A stretch of DNA of 64,000 nt from Sarcocystis neurona. Taxonomy: Eukaryota; Apicomplexa; Conoidasida; Eucoccidiorida; Sarcocystidae. Of this stretch, positions 22,346-32,842 are shown one piece after another. Position 1 is the first letter of the stretch, and every line of letters begins with the position of its first letter. The position numbers and the translations under genes are program-made. The notes under the pieces are model-generated. The model did not search any database and had not been told where the DNA came from. It worked only from the letters and a program-made list of their open reading frames with translations. The stretch is taken from the NCBI GenBank assembly GCA_000727475.1, contig KL647300.1:2687063-2751062 (forward strand), in the 5' to 3' direction.

Positions 22346-22639
22346 GCAGCTATGCAATGAGACACGCGACTGAAAACGCGCAGGTTACTTCGCCGTTTTC
22401 TCGCATACGTTGTCTTCTGCGAGGCAGGAGTGGTACTTCTTTCGCCCGCACGTATAATCAACCGCGCGCTCTCTACATTAACGTTCTGTGGATAAGATAC
22501 TCAGCCTGTGTAGACCAAGGAGTCGCCTTCTGCTGCTCTTGCTGTTGCTATATCGTTGCATCGAAGGTAGCCGCGGCGACGTCTCCCTCACATATAATAT
22601 ATATATACACACAAAAAGAGCCAGAGACAGATATGTAAG

Positions 22640-22800
22640 CTTCTACATATGTATACATATACATGTAGATAGATAGATATCTAGCTTCCTAAATAAATAT
22701 ATACATACACAGATAGATACGTAGGCTCCTCTATGTACGCATACACAGACAGACACATGGGATCCTACGTGTATACGCAGATAGACTGATTAGCTCCCAT
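22640..22800. repeat. short tandem repeat, about 50-base unit
   Basis: Units beginning AGCTTCTACATATGTATACA, AGCTTCCTAAATAAATATAT, AGGCTCCTCTATGTACGCAT, GGGATCCTACGTGTATACGC and TTAGCTCCCATATATATAT follow each other with CAGATAGATA-type linkers. The copies are diverged but keep a (A/G)GCTCCTA start. The repeat lies in the intron between the histidine-phosphatase exons at 23550 and 22021. Confidence 0.6.
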
Positions 22801-23194
22801 ATATATATATATATATATATATATAGCCGTATATACGTATAGGCGTATATGCGTGTTGTGAATCTCTGTGGCCACGCCAAGAGGTGTAACATCAAGACAT
22901 ATATCCCATCATGGTACAAGACGTATTTAAAGGTAGATATAGACGTCGACGAATATATCAATATATCGATATATGGAAACAAACACACGTAATTTATACA
23001 TGTATGTACGCAGGTACATACGGGGTGTACTGGATAGATAGACAAAGAAATACATGAAAAACATCCACGTGCACCACCGCTCTCTTACTACATGTGTATA
23101 TAATATAGATCTACACATAGGATAGGGAGAGACGGGTGGATTAATTTACGTATACACGAAAACATACGTAGACGGTACATACGTGTGCATATGT

Positions 23195-23790
23195 ATGTAC
23201 TACATATACACATATATATAATATAGGAGTATACTTCTGTGAAGCGTATGAACGCGTCGCGGAGTGTCTGTGCGCGTCACAATATATTTCGACGAGCATC
23301 CCCTTCAACAGACGCGTTTTCGTGTAGCGCTCTTCGCAAGTTGTGCGGTGCTGCTGCTGACGCTGCAGCCGGCACTTCGTAGGAGACGCGCATAGAAGTA
23401 GTAGCAACGCGACACACTGCATCTGCGGAGAGTCACAACAGAAACGGGCAGGGGTCTCCTCGTCTCCTAGGTAGATATACTCTGCCTTTTCTCGCAGCAG
23501 AGAAGATGGAGCAGGCTAATAAGGAAAGGGAAGGCACCCGCCCGCGCACCTTCGCTCTGCACCGCGTAGAAGACCTCCTCAAAACGCTCGCTGCAGAACT
23601 TCCGCAGCTCCCGCAGTCTGCAACAGCAAAGTCGTTCACCCACCGAAGAGCCAATACGCAGCACCAACACACGAATCACAGCAGCACGTGTGTACGTACA
23701 TATGTGTACTACGCCTACACATATATGTAATATAGGAGTATACTTCTGTGAAGGATACGAACGAGTCGCGGGTTTCTACGGCGTTTCAAA
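23195..23790. repeat. direct duplication of a 75-base segment, 510 bases apart
   Basis: The sequence TAATATAGGAGTATACTTCT then GTGAAG, with preceding TACATATACACATATATA and following (C/G)(G/A)TA(T/C)GAACG(C/A)GTCGCGG, occurs at 23198-23265 and again at 23707-23776. The two copies flank the short histidine-phosphatase exon at 23550-23617, so this small exon sits inside a duplicated frame of intronic sequence. Confidence 0.8.
23550..23617 (-). CDS. histidine phosphatase (PGM-like), small linking exon
   Basis: This 68-base minus-strand exon follows a strong acceptor (CGACTTTGCTGTTGCAG) and ends at GTGCGC. It encodes LRELRKFCSERFEEVFYAVQ and SE. The phases are exact: the previous exon ends in phase 2 (AC plus A gives Thr) and the next begins in phase 1 (G plus AA gives Glu). 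The joined product gives CDGRVT-LRELRKF...-SEEDPLPF, which parallels the family's CD(K/R)R.SISEYR..FP.IDFS.IE.EED.LW. The plus strand also has an open frame here, but only the minus reading fits both neighbours. Confidence 0.65.
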
Positions 23791-24004
23791 GCGGCAGTTG
23801 ACTTTCCACACACGTTTCGCACATGTCTGTTGTGTCTGTCTTCTCCTCTCCTTTTCCTTGGATATCTGCGTTTGTCTCGAAGAGAGACGGTCCCTACACA
23901 ACGCTTCATATTCAAAAATTTGGCAGACATACACATACACATACATACACAGCTACCCATATTCGCTTCATCACGTGTATGTCATATATATACATATATT
24001 CTAC

Positions 24005-24115
24005 ATACATATACGTATGTAAGTATTCCCAGTGGAAATACATATATATATGTATATTACACATACGTATATGCACATAAGTATACCCAGTGGAAAGATT
24101 TATATATTGAAATGT
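24005..24115. repeat. tandem duplication, about 65-base unit
   Basis: ACATACGTATGTAAGTATTC then CCAGTGGAAATA at about 24010-24040 is repeated as ATACGTATATGCACATAAGT then ATACCCAGTGGAAAGAT at 24064-24100. TA satellite follows to 24480. The interval 23618-25600 is intron of the histidine-phosphatase gene; open frames in it (for example around 24500-24650 minus) have no family match. Confidence 0.65.
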
Positions 24116-25600
24116 ATATGCAAATACATGTAATATACGCGTACACACATACAGACGTACTCAGCACACGCAGACACCTATACAGAAATACGCACATATG
24201 GAAACATACACATACATATATATATACATGTATACAACAGAGAGAGAGAGATAGACATATCCAATGTATATATGTATGTCTATACATATATATATATATA
24301 TATATATATATCACACGCATACACACGAGACGTATATATTTTCATATAGAGATATAGCAGACTCGTACAGACACACATATCAATATACTCCCCACATACA
24401 GACTCACAGACATATAGGTATACATCTGAAAACAGATATATACACATATACGCATATATGTATATATATAGAGAGATAGACGTTTGCAAGTAGAAGTTAA
24501 CTGCCGAGGCGTCCGTTGTTGAGAATTTGGCATATAACGTGCATGTATATGTTGTTGAATCGCGTTCGACGCACTCACGCAGATAAGACAGACGCCGATA
24601 CAGCGATACAACACGGGAATATCCGCGTGGAGATCGTCCAGCAAGATTCACCGTGAAATGGCAAGCCTCGGTGTGTATGTGTGTGCGCAGGGGGCCCGCC
24701 GCTCCCACCGAGGAAGAGGAGACCAGCAGGGAGAAGGACGAACTTACCGGAGGAGTTCGCCTCTCCGCCTGCAGGAGCCCTCCCATATATATATCTCTAT
24801 GTACACACACATGCAGATATACATGCCTACCACGATAAAAGTACGAAGAAGACGTGTATACATATGATAGTGGAACAGACTGCAGACGCATAGACACACA
24901 CACACACATATACACACGTGCATGTATGTACGAATCGAAGGAACCACTCATACATGCATCTACCCGCCCTACACGTAGACGTGGATAGACGTGCATGTTG
25001 GCATATGTATAAGACATATACATATAGAGAGAGAAATGGATAGTCCTCTCTGAACAGAGACGAGTCCACGAGGTGAGTACCATATATATCACGGGGGAAG
25101 ATGCAGTTCTCAAGACCAGGCAGCAGGTATCAGCTCAAAATAGAGGCGTTGATACAGAGACGTACGGGTGGACATATGTAACAAAAGAAAACACGACAAT
25201 AATCAACGTACGTATACGTCCATATATGTATGCATACATTGATAGGCACACACAGACGTACATATATATACATGTTTGTGTGTATCTGTGTGCATATATC
25301 GAAAGCTACACATCACAAGTCTAGATACACAAGGTTCACACGCTCATATGAAAATACGTCTTCACACAAATGTATCAAGAAGCGTGCACACAAATATATA
25401 CATATATATGTATGTATGTTTTCTCTCTTACGTGTCTGTCCAGCAGCACACTCATGCAAGGCTGGGGTGCATGCATTCTCGAAGGCAGCCCCTTACTGCC
25501 GCGAACCCGCAGATACATTTGTTCATAAAATGACAGTGGGAAGAACATGTATGCAGAGACCAGACTAGACAGGAAACTTAAAGGCCTATCAGCAGCTTAC

Positions 25601-26936
25601 GTCACACGGCCATCACAGGCGTGGCCCCCGCCGCTCCATTCTCGCATGCATTCGAGAGCGATGACAGGGATCTCCTTCCCCACACGTGCTGTTGCTGCTG
25701 CGGTGGCTTCATCATTTCGTCTGTCATGCGCCTGCTGACCCGTCGCCAGCTGCTCCTGGTGCTGCTTCTCTTGGGGGCTCTGCAGTTGCTCCTCCTGCGG
25801 CTCGCGTTTCTCCGGCGAGCTCTGTAGTTGCTGCTCCCGCTGCTGCTCCCCCTTTCTCTGTTGCTGTGCCTGTAGCCGCTGCGGGTCGAGGTGCTGCTGC
25901 TGACGACGTGCTGCTGCTGCTGTTGCTGCAGCCGAGACGATGCCTTCGACTGGCGACCGTCCTCTGAAGGACGCCGGATCGCCGTAGAAACCGTCCGCTC
26001 TTTCGACGACGGTTGACACCAAGCTGCTGCTGCTTCTTCTTCGCTGCCTCCTGCTTCCAATAGTCTCCTCCCTGCTGCTGCTGCATTTTCCTCTGCCGTC
26101 TCTCTCCGCCTCTGCGCCACTGCTGCTGCTGCCCGGGGAAGTCGATTTCCTGCTGCTGTCGCCTGCGTTCTGTCTCGGAGGCCGTCCCTCCCTGCCTTCC
26201 CTGCTGCTGCTGCTGCACTCGCTTTCATGCACAGACGTCCTGCTGCTGTTGCTGTTGACGCCTGCCGCTCCTGCTGCCGCACCTCCTCTTCCTCCTGTCT
26301 CTGTCGCTTCTCTTGCTGCTGCTGTCGGTTCTCTTCCTGCTGCTCCTGTTGAACCTTTGGCTGCGTCTCCTGCTGCTCCCTCTGCTGTGTCAGCGACTCC
26401 TCTTCCTGCTGCTGCTGCGCCTGCTTCCGCTGCAGATGCAGAACTTCTTCTTCGTCGGGTACTGCCACGTAGCGCCTCTCCGACAACCAGGTGCGCCGTC
26501 TCCATTGTCCGTCGTAGCGTCGAACTCAACACCCACACGTCTCGTCTCTTGAGCCTCTTCATCCAGACTTCTCCCTCCGCAGCCGCAGCTTCCTCCTGCT
26601 GCTGTGTTGCCTTCCCGTTTGCATCCTCCAGCTGCAGCTCCTTCTGCGTCTCCTGCTGCGACTTACTATTCACCTCCTGCTGCTGCTGTCCACCGCGGTC
26701 CTGCTGCCGCTGCTGCTGCTGCTGGCGGTCGTCCTCCTGCTGCTGCTGCGTCACCCCCTGCGCTCCCTGTCGGAGAAGAGCAGCGTGAAGGCCTGGGGGC
26801 ATGCAGCGGGCAGCAGCAATGCACTGCCGTTTCCCTTCTTCCGACAGTCGCGCGTCGAAGTGTGCCAGCGCCGCGAAGACGTCGTCCCTGCTGCATCCCT
26901 CTGGCCTGCGCGCACATGCATTTCCAGCAGCAGCAA
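25601..26936 (-). CDS. histidine phosphatase (PGM-like), main catalytic exon with Gln/Ala/Glu insert
   Basis: This minus-strand exon runs from a CACAGAG acceptor to a GTAAGC donor (phase 2). In order it encodes: AAAGNACARR near the RHA motif of the previous exon; LAHFDARLSEEGKRQC, matching the family DLFDA.LT..G..Q block; KRRDVWVLSSTLRRTMETAH, matching VVVSPL.RTL.TA; an insert of roughly 270-300 residues rich in Gln, Ala, Arg and Glu from CAG repeats; and EIPVIALECMREW then HACDGR, matching P.IA.E.CRE..GVHPCD.R. The four motifs are in one frame and in family order, so the insert is either translated or removed by an intron that cannot be placed. The family acts as a phosphatase or phosphomutase; the substrate is unknown. 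Confidence 0.75.
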
Positions 26937-27028
26937 CTCTGTGGAAGCAGTGAAGAAAGTGGGCGAACCAGCAGACACAAAGGTTAGAAATAAGAGAAGA
27001 AATGAAAACAAAACGCCACCCTCTTTAC

Positions 27029-27152
27029 CTGCTGCTGCTTTTAAACTGCCCCAAAACCGTCTCTCTCTCTCTTCTCTTAGCAACCCTCCGACTCCTCCTC
27101 GGTGAAGGCCCACACCTTGGTGACTGTCTATGAACTGCTGCTGCTGCTTCAA
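27029..27152 (-). CDS. candidate extra exon of the histidine-phosphatase gene
   Basis: A minus-strand frame reads KQQQQFIDSHQGVGLHRGG and continues as a basic stretch to KAAA, ending at a good donor (CAGCAG followed by GTAAAG) in phase 1. That phase is compatible with both the RHA exon upstream and the main exon at 26936. No family motif falls here, so it may be an insert between RHA and the downstream motif, or an intronic decoy. Confidence 0.25.
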
Positions 27153-27782
27153 GTGCGGTGCCTGCTGCTGATACTTCAGCTGCTCTGCTACTGCTAATGT
27201 CGCTACTTCAACTGCTCTGCCGGCTACTGCTGCTTCAGCTGGTCTGCTGCTGTTCGCGCTGCTACTTCAGCTGCTCTGCTGCTAGGGTGCTGCTGCTGGA
27301 CTGCAGCTGCTCAGCTGCCGACGCATCTCATTCGCTGCCGCGCTCTTCCTACGCTGTTGGTGCTGCTGCTCTGCAAAAGGAAAGCGCCACTCGTTGTCGA
27401 ACACTGCGCTGCCCTTGTGGCCGGGTCTGTGAGAATCTCAGCTGCTGCGCTGCCTCGCTGGAGAGTTTGCGGTGTTGCGAGACTCTCTTCAGTCCGGCTC
27501 CTGCAGCGCTGCTGATCACCGCAGTGCTCTTGCTGCCCCTGCTGTTTCTCGCAGCTGCCTTGCTGCTCTTGCAGTGTTTCCGGTACTGCTGTGCCTGCCG
27601 CCCTTATGCTGGTGCTGCTCTGATGCTGCGCTGCTGCTGCTGCTGCAGATGCGGCGGCTTCTGCGAGGGCTCTGCTGTTTTGGTGCTACTCTGCTGCTGC
27701 TCCTTCTTCCCGTGGAGCGAACGGTGCACGCCGCTGCTGTTCCGTGCCACTGCTGCTGCACTGCTGCCGCACACCTGCTGCT

Positions 27783-27990
27783 GCTGCTGCCAAGCTACTG
27801 CGGCTGTTGTAGCACTGCTGCGGCTGCTGTAGCACTGCGGCTGTTGTAGCACTGCTGCGGCTGCTGTAGCACTGCAGCTGCTGTAGTACTGCTGCGGCTG
27901 CTGGAGCACTGCAGCTGCTGTAGCACTGCTGCAGCTGCTGTAGCACTGCTGCAGCTGCTGTAGCACTGCAGCTGCTGTAGCACTGCCACA
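27783..27990. repeat. tandem repeat GCTGCTGTAGCACTGC
   Basis: About ten near-identical units of 15-24 bases built on GCTGCTGTAGCACTGC, with added GCTG or CAGCTG steps, are placed head to tail. On the minus strand it reads GCAGTGCTACAGCAGC, giving Leu-Gln-Gln, Cys-Tyr-Ser-Ser or Ala-Thr-Ala-Ala repeats depending on frame. CTG-rich sequence continues to the left to about 27160. It lies between histidine-phosphatase exons on the minus strand. Confidence 0.85.
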
Positions 27991-28711
27991 ACTCCGTCGA
28001 CGCTGCTTTTCCTGTGCTGCAGCGGCAGCTGGGTTCAGAAGAAGTACCTGTTCTTTGCTGCGCGATTATGCGTTCCCTCTGCATGCAGCAGCACAGCAGC
28101 ATCAAAGCAGCAGCAGGGGAATGCGCAGCCCTCTTCACAAAAATTTGTTCCCCTACATAAAGTGCCTAACACAGAAGAAGTGTATATTTACTAACAGACA
28201 TGGGACAAGATTTGAACGTATGTGGCTGTCGTTTCTTCGCAACCGCGTACACCTGCATCAGTCATCGTATATACCTGCATATATATATATACGTATACAC
28301 AGAGAGAGATAAACACAAGCACACATTTACATACGTATATATATATATATATATATGTACACTTAGACATATATACGTAGTCCTCTGAATATAGTCAGAT
28401 GTATACACAAGTATACATATGTATATACATACAAAGAGAGACACAGACAAGTACACACACACACACACAGATATATATACACAGGCAAGTACGTATATCT
28501 ACATATATCCATAGAGAGGGATATACGTAAGTGTGTACGTATATATATATATATATTATATATTATATATAGAGAGAGAATGCCGCGATATTGACGCTCC
28601 TCCTCAACGTCTTTCTTCTGCGCGCATGGCGGTGTGGTTGCAGCGACAGCAGGAAAGGTACACTTCCGAAGCGGGTGTACGTACACCTGAACAAGACCCC
28701 ACATGTCGTAC

Positions 28712-29228
28712 CTGCATGCCGCAAGAAGTACAGGCAGAGATGTTGCTGCGCCACAGCAGCAGGCAGCTGCTCTGGACGCAGCTGGAGCAGGGAAGCAGCG
28801 CATGCAGAAGCGCCGAGGTCGCACGAGCCAAACGGCTGCACTGCTGCTGCTCCTCCTCCTCCTCGTCCTTCCTCTGACGCTCCGGGGATAATCTTTTCCT
28901 TCGTTTGCTGCCGCAGCACCTGCCCCTTCTTCCTCTCTTGCTGCTGGTGTTGCTGCTGCCGCCGCGTCCTGCGTGTCTGCTGCTCGTGCGCATCCGGCTG
29001 CTGCTGCTTCTTCTCTTGCTTCTGCTGCTGCTGTTGCGTCTGCTTCGCTTGCTGCTTCCGCTGCTCCGAGGTCTCGCTTTGCGGCTTCTGCGGGTGGCGC
29101 TGCTGCTGCTGGGGCTCCAGTTGCTGCTGCTTCTTCATTTCTTTTACTTTCTCCTCCCTGTAGTGGGGAGAGGCCGCCGCTGCCGGAGGCTGCAGGCTCG
29201 CGGCATCACCGAGACTTGCGGCTGCCAT
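28712..29228 (-). CDS. histidine phosphatase (PGM-like), N-terminal exon with RHA motif
   Basis: A minus-strand ATG frame begins MAAASLGDAASLQPPAAAAS, continues through a Gln/Lys-rich region of about 80 residues encoded by CAG, and ends with AVAQQHLCLYFLRHAG at a GTACGA donor in phase 1. LYFLRHA matches the first catalytic motif of histidine phosphatases (LxxVRHA/G), with the phosphohistidine at RHA. It is upstream on the same strand and phase-compatible with the exon at 26936, where N follows a few residues later as in the family. The 1.8 kb between is CAG-rich in sense and may hold another exon. The ATG choice is tentative. Confidence 0.55.
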
Positions 29229-29559
29229 CGCCTGGGGCGCAGCGCAGCAGCAACGGTGCGAGTCTTCGAAGAAGCAGACAAAAGGGTACGTCGTTCTTCC
29301 ACAAAGAGAAGACGACGGAGAAGCAGAGAAAAAAATCCAGGACGAGCAGTAACGGAGTGAACAAAAAAAGGGTAATATTTCTTACTCGAAGATAAAAGGG
29401 GCAATGAACAATCAATATATATATATGCATCCGTACGCATGTATATACATGCATGTGTACGTATATATATGTGTGAATATGCGCTTAGAGTACTAAAGGA
29501 TGCTATGAGGCAGAGATGCTCTTGTGCGCATGCGGAAGAACAAGGTGTCTTCACGACAA

Positions 29560-30058
29560 AAACCCCACAAGAAATGGCGGCACCACAGCAGGATTGGCAG
29601 CAGAGGAACAACGGAAAGGCAGATTCCAACCGAGACGCGGCGAAACAACTACGAAGAAGAGAACACAGAGACAGAAAAAGAGAAGTTTGTTGGGCTGTCT
29701 CAGGGGGCGTCGATTCTCCTTATAGTACGCCGCATATGCAGAGCAGCTCGCTGCTGCTGTCCTTTATTATCAGCAGCAGCGAAAAGGAAGCTGCAGCATA
29801 CACGTATCGAGAGAAACACACAGAAGAGACGGGGGCGGGGGGGTTAAGGGGCAGGAACAGCGACACAGACAGAGAGACAGCAAAGGGCGGAACGCGGGAG
29901 ACGGCGAGGGAGACGCGGAACACCGCCACAGAGACCGGAGAAACTGAAAAGGGAAGGCAGACACCGGGGAAGAAAAGAGACACAGCGGGAAATTACACGC
30001 GGACGTATGTACGTACACGCGGACGTATGGACGTACACGTGTGCGTGTGCATGTGCTT
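29560..30058 (+). other. hydrophilic Thr/Glu/Arg-rich open frame, unclear
   Basis: A plus-strand frame is rich in Arg, Glu, Thr and Gly (for example RETARETRNTATETGETEKG). The DNA is purine-rich with GAGAC-type repetition, so the openness may reflect composition. Neither strand shows a recognised domain. The 29229-29440 interval to the left has no supported gene. Confidence 0.2.
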
Positions 30059-30329
30059 ACTGCAGCGTCTGAACAGATCTACACGGACTTGGCCGTATAA
30101 AAAAGTGGAAGTCTAACATATGTACAAATATATACACATGTATGTATATATATGCCTTCTGTATAGGAGAGGATCAACCAGGAGCTACGACAACACGCGT
30201 AAACAAGAAAGTGCCACGCGACGTTGGACGCCCGCTGGTTTCTACCGTCACACGCTGCTGCAACGCGAGAGATGCTACGAAAACCGTCTACCACATGAGG
30301 AGGTATACATACACATATATATAGCAGCT

Positions 30330-31124
30330 GCTGCTGCTGCCCTTGCGTTGCTGCTGCTGCGGCGGCGGGACGCTGCTGGTGCTGCTGTTGCGGCGGGGTG
30401 CTGCTGCTGCAGCCTGGGGATGCTGCTGCCGCTGCTGCTGCAGCCTGGGGATGCTGCTGCCGCTGCTGCTGCAGCCTGGGTGTGCTTCTGCTGCTGCTGT
30501 TGCCCGCTGATGCTACTGCTGTCGGACGTTGTTCCTGTCGATGACTCCGCTGTTGCTGCCGCTGTCCACATGGGTGTCAGTCTCTCCTGGGGCCAGAGCC
30601 GCGCTTTTCGCACAGAGAGCTCTGAGAAATGCTTCCCCAAGACACGCTGCCGAGTGTACGTACACCCAAAGCACTGCCGATTACCGCGGCAGAGGCTCGT
30701 GCTACTGCGGCTGCAGCCTACTGCGGCAGCAGGGACTGGTGCTGCGACTGCTGCTGCGTATTATAACAGCAGAGGCTGGTGACGGTGGTGCTTCTGCTGG
30801 CTGGCTACTGCTGCTGGTTACTGCTGCTGGCTGCAGTTGGTGGCTACTGTTGTTGGCTCCTGCTGCTGGTTACGGCTGCCGGTTACGGCTGCCGGCTACT
30901 GCTGCTGGCTACAGTTGTCGGCTACTGCTGCTGGCCAGGGCTGCCGGCCAGCGCTGCTGGCCACTGCTGCCTGTTGGTGCTGCTGGAGCTCGCTGAGTCG
31001 GCACGCGGTGGCCGACAAAAGCGGGGAGGCACCTTCTTCTCGTTCGGGAGTGTGAGACAGTTTGCTGCTCTTAAAGAGAGGACTTTGAGGAATGTCTTCT
31101 CGTTGCTGCGTTCTCGACGCTGCA
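30330..31124 (+). repeat. CTG-rich block with 31-base and 15-base tandem repeats
   Basis: CTG/GCTGCTG runs start at 30330. Three copies of a 31-base unit (CTGCTGCTGCAGCCTGGGGA plus TGCTGCTGCCG) occupy 30401-30480, and from 30786 to about 30970 a degenerate 15-base unit of the form GGCTACTGCTGCTGG is repeated roughly a dozen times. The block ends at a CGACGCTGCAG junction (31124) where sense-strand CAG begins. The 31-base unit is not a multiple of three, which argues against coding. Confidence 0.7.
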
Positions 31125-32100
31125 GCAGCCGCAGTGGTCAGCAGCAGTGGCCACGGAGTGGCCGCGGCGCAGCGGAGCAGCAGCAGCAGCAGCAGTGGGA
31201 GAGCAGCACCAGCGGCAGGAGAGCATGCGGCAGCGGGAAGGGAAAGAAACAGATGAGGCGCCGTTGCTGCTCGAGTGGTACCGCACATCCGCGATATTGT
31301 TTGTATGAAGATCGTATGCAGCAGCAGCAGCAAAAGAAGCAGCAGGGCAAGTGAACAAAGTACAAAGAGAGGGACGGCTCCAGACACACGCGGGAAGCGC
31401 TTGTGTTTATCCGGGACGGACAACATGAGAATTCGCAGAACTCTGCTGCTGCTGCTACTTGAACAAATCCCAGGAGATGAGGCAGCAAATGAATAGAACA
31501 CACGCGCGGTAGCGCAGTAGAAAGAAAAGGAAGCACTCTTTCAGCAGCAGCTGCTCTGCAGTGGACCGGCAGCAACAACTGCTGAAGACAAACAGGTCTG
31601 CTGTTGCTGCTGCTGCTCGGCATCACCAGCGCTCGGCAGTGCTAGCTACAACTGCTCAGCAGGTTCGAGGAGAGGCAGCAGGACAGAACAGCAGCATCAC
31701 CACACCTGAGCGTGTGTCACACTTCTTCCCGCAGAGAGCGGTAGCAGCAGCGAGACAACGACACCTGCAGCCACGAGGAACGCGACAGCAGCAGCAGTAG
31801 CAGCAGCAGTAGCAGCAGCAGTAGCAGCAGCAGTGGCAGCAGCAGTAGCAGCAGCAGTAGCAGCAGCAGTAGCAGCAGCAACCCGGCGCAGCAACAGCAG
31901 CAACAACGACGCGCCGCAGCAACAGCAGCAGCAGCCACGCGCAGCAGCTGCAGCATCAACCATCCGCAGCAGCCACCCGCCGTAGCAACCATCTGCAGTA
32001 GCAGCCATACGCAGCAGCAGCTGCTGCAGCAGTAGCCATGCATAACAGCAGCCACGACCAGCTGCTACAGGACAGCAGTGCAGTGAGCCGGATCATGTGC
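31125..32100 (+). repeat. CAG-rich block with 12-base repeat
   Basis: Plus-strand CAG tracts begin after CTGCAG at 31124. At 31787-31882 a 12-base unit, CAGCAGCAGTAG, is repeated about eight times with one TGG variant. In the Gln frame each unit contains a stop, so only the Ala-Val or Ser frames are open. A short coding function is possible (the 31275-31496 frame is hydrophilic) but no product is recognised. Confidence 0.6.
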
Positions 32101-32269
32101 GGACTGGGAAAGAAGAGCGAGAGGAGCAGCAGCTGCAGACACGCGGTTGTCCGGTAGGCTGGTCCCTACCACCCTTTTACCAGTGGGAACAGCAGAGGAT
32201 TTCTCTGCACGCCCCGCTCTTTTTCTTTCTCTCTTCCGCATGCGCTGCTAGAAGTTGACCATTTTCTTG

Positions 32270-32842
32270 GTGTGTGTCTGTGGATCTTGCTGCTGCTGCT
32301 GCTGGTGCTCGTGTGCGTTCACCGCTAGAGCAGCTGCGAGAGGAGCAGGCTCATATATGGCTACCAAAACGGACGTAGTCAAGTAAACCGCACACGCAGC
32401 AGCCCCAGCAACGGCCCCGTCCTTCGCTTCTCTCAAGAGACAGCACCGTTTTCGTCCCAGGAACTTTGCTACTGGCGCCGCTGTGGTTCATCCTGCTGCT
32501 GCTGCTGAAGCTTTGCCGCTTCTCTCGTGCTGCTCCTCTCACCTTTCCTGCGCCGCCGCTGGCCCCGCTGCCCCTGCTGTGTGTTGCCGGGGGTGCCCTG
32601 AGCGTGTGCTGCCGCTGCTGCTGCTGTAGTTGTTTCTGGCATATTTTACTGCTGGTGACCCTCCTGGCTGTGTGCGTCTCCTGCAGCTGCGGGCCTCCTC
32701 CCTCCTGCTGCTGCTGCTGTTCTTCTGTGCGAACTGTTCGCACACACACACGCCACTGCGGCGGTGGTGCTGCTGCCGCCCACCTTCTGCTGGCCCGCTG
32801 CTGCAGCCCCGCTATCGGCGCTGCGGCTGCGGCCTGCCCACC
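32270..32842 (+). repeat. CTG-rich block preceding the large CAG region
   Basis: CTGCTGCTG runs at 32288-32310, 32490-32530 and 32600-32830 end near CTGCCCACCAG at 32842, after which CAGCAG begins. By analogy with the conserved genes of this window this is probably an intron with its acceptor at the junction. Sense frames are Leu/Cys runs. Confidence 0.5.

Noticed and set aside
24570..24790. Possible extra exons of the histidine-phosphatase gene (a 21-base micro-exon near 24750 with a GTAAGT donor, and a frame near 24600)
   Set aside because: The exon ending at 25601 joins the exon at 23617 with exact phase and family-like sequence, so no extra exon is needed; the GTAAGT match is kept only as a curiosity.
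28563..28890. Plus-strand Gln/Arg-rich frame overlapping the RHA exon
   Set aside because: The minus reading carries LYFLRHA at a good donor in the right order with the other phosphatase motifs; the plus frame has no motif.
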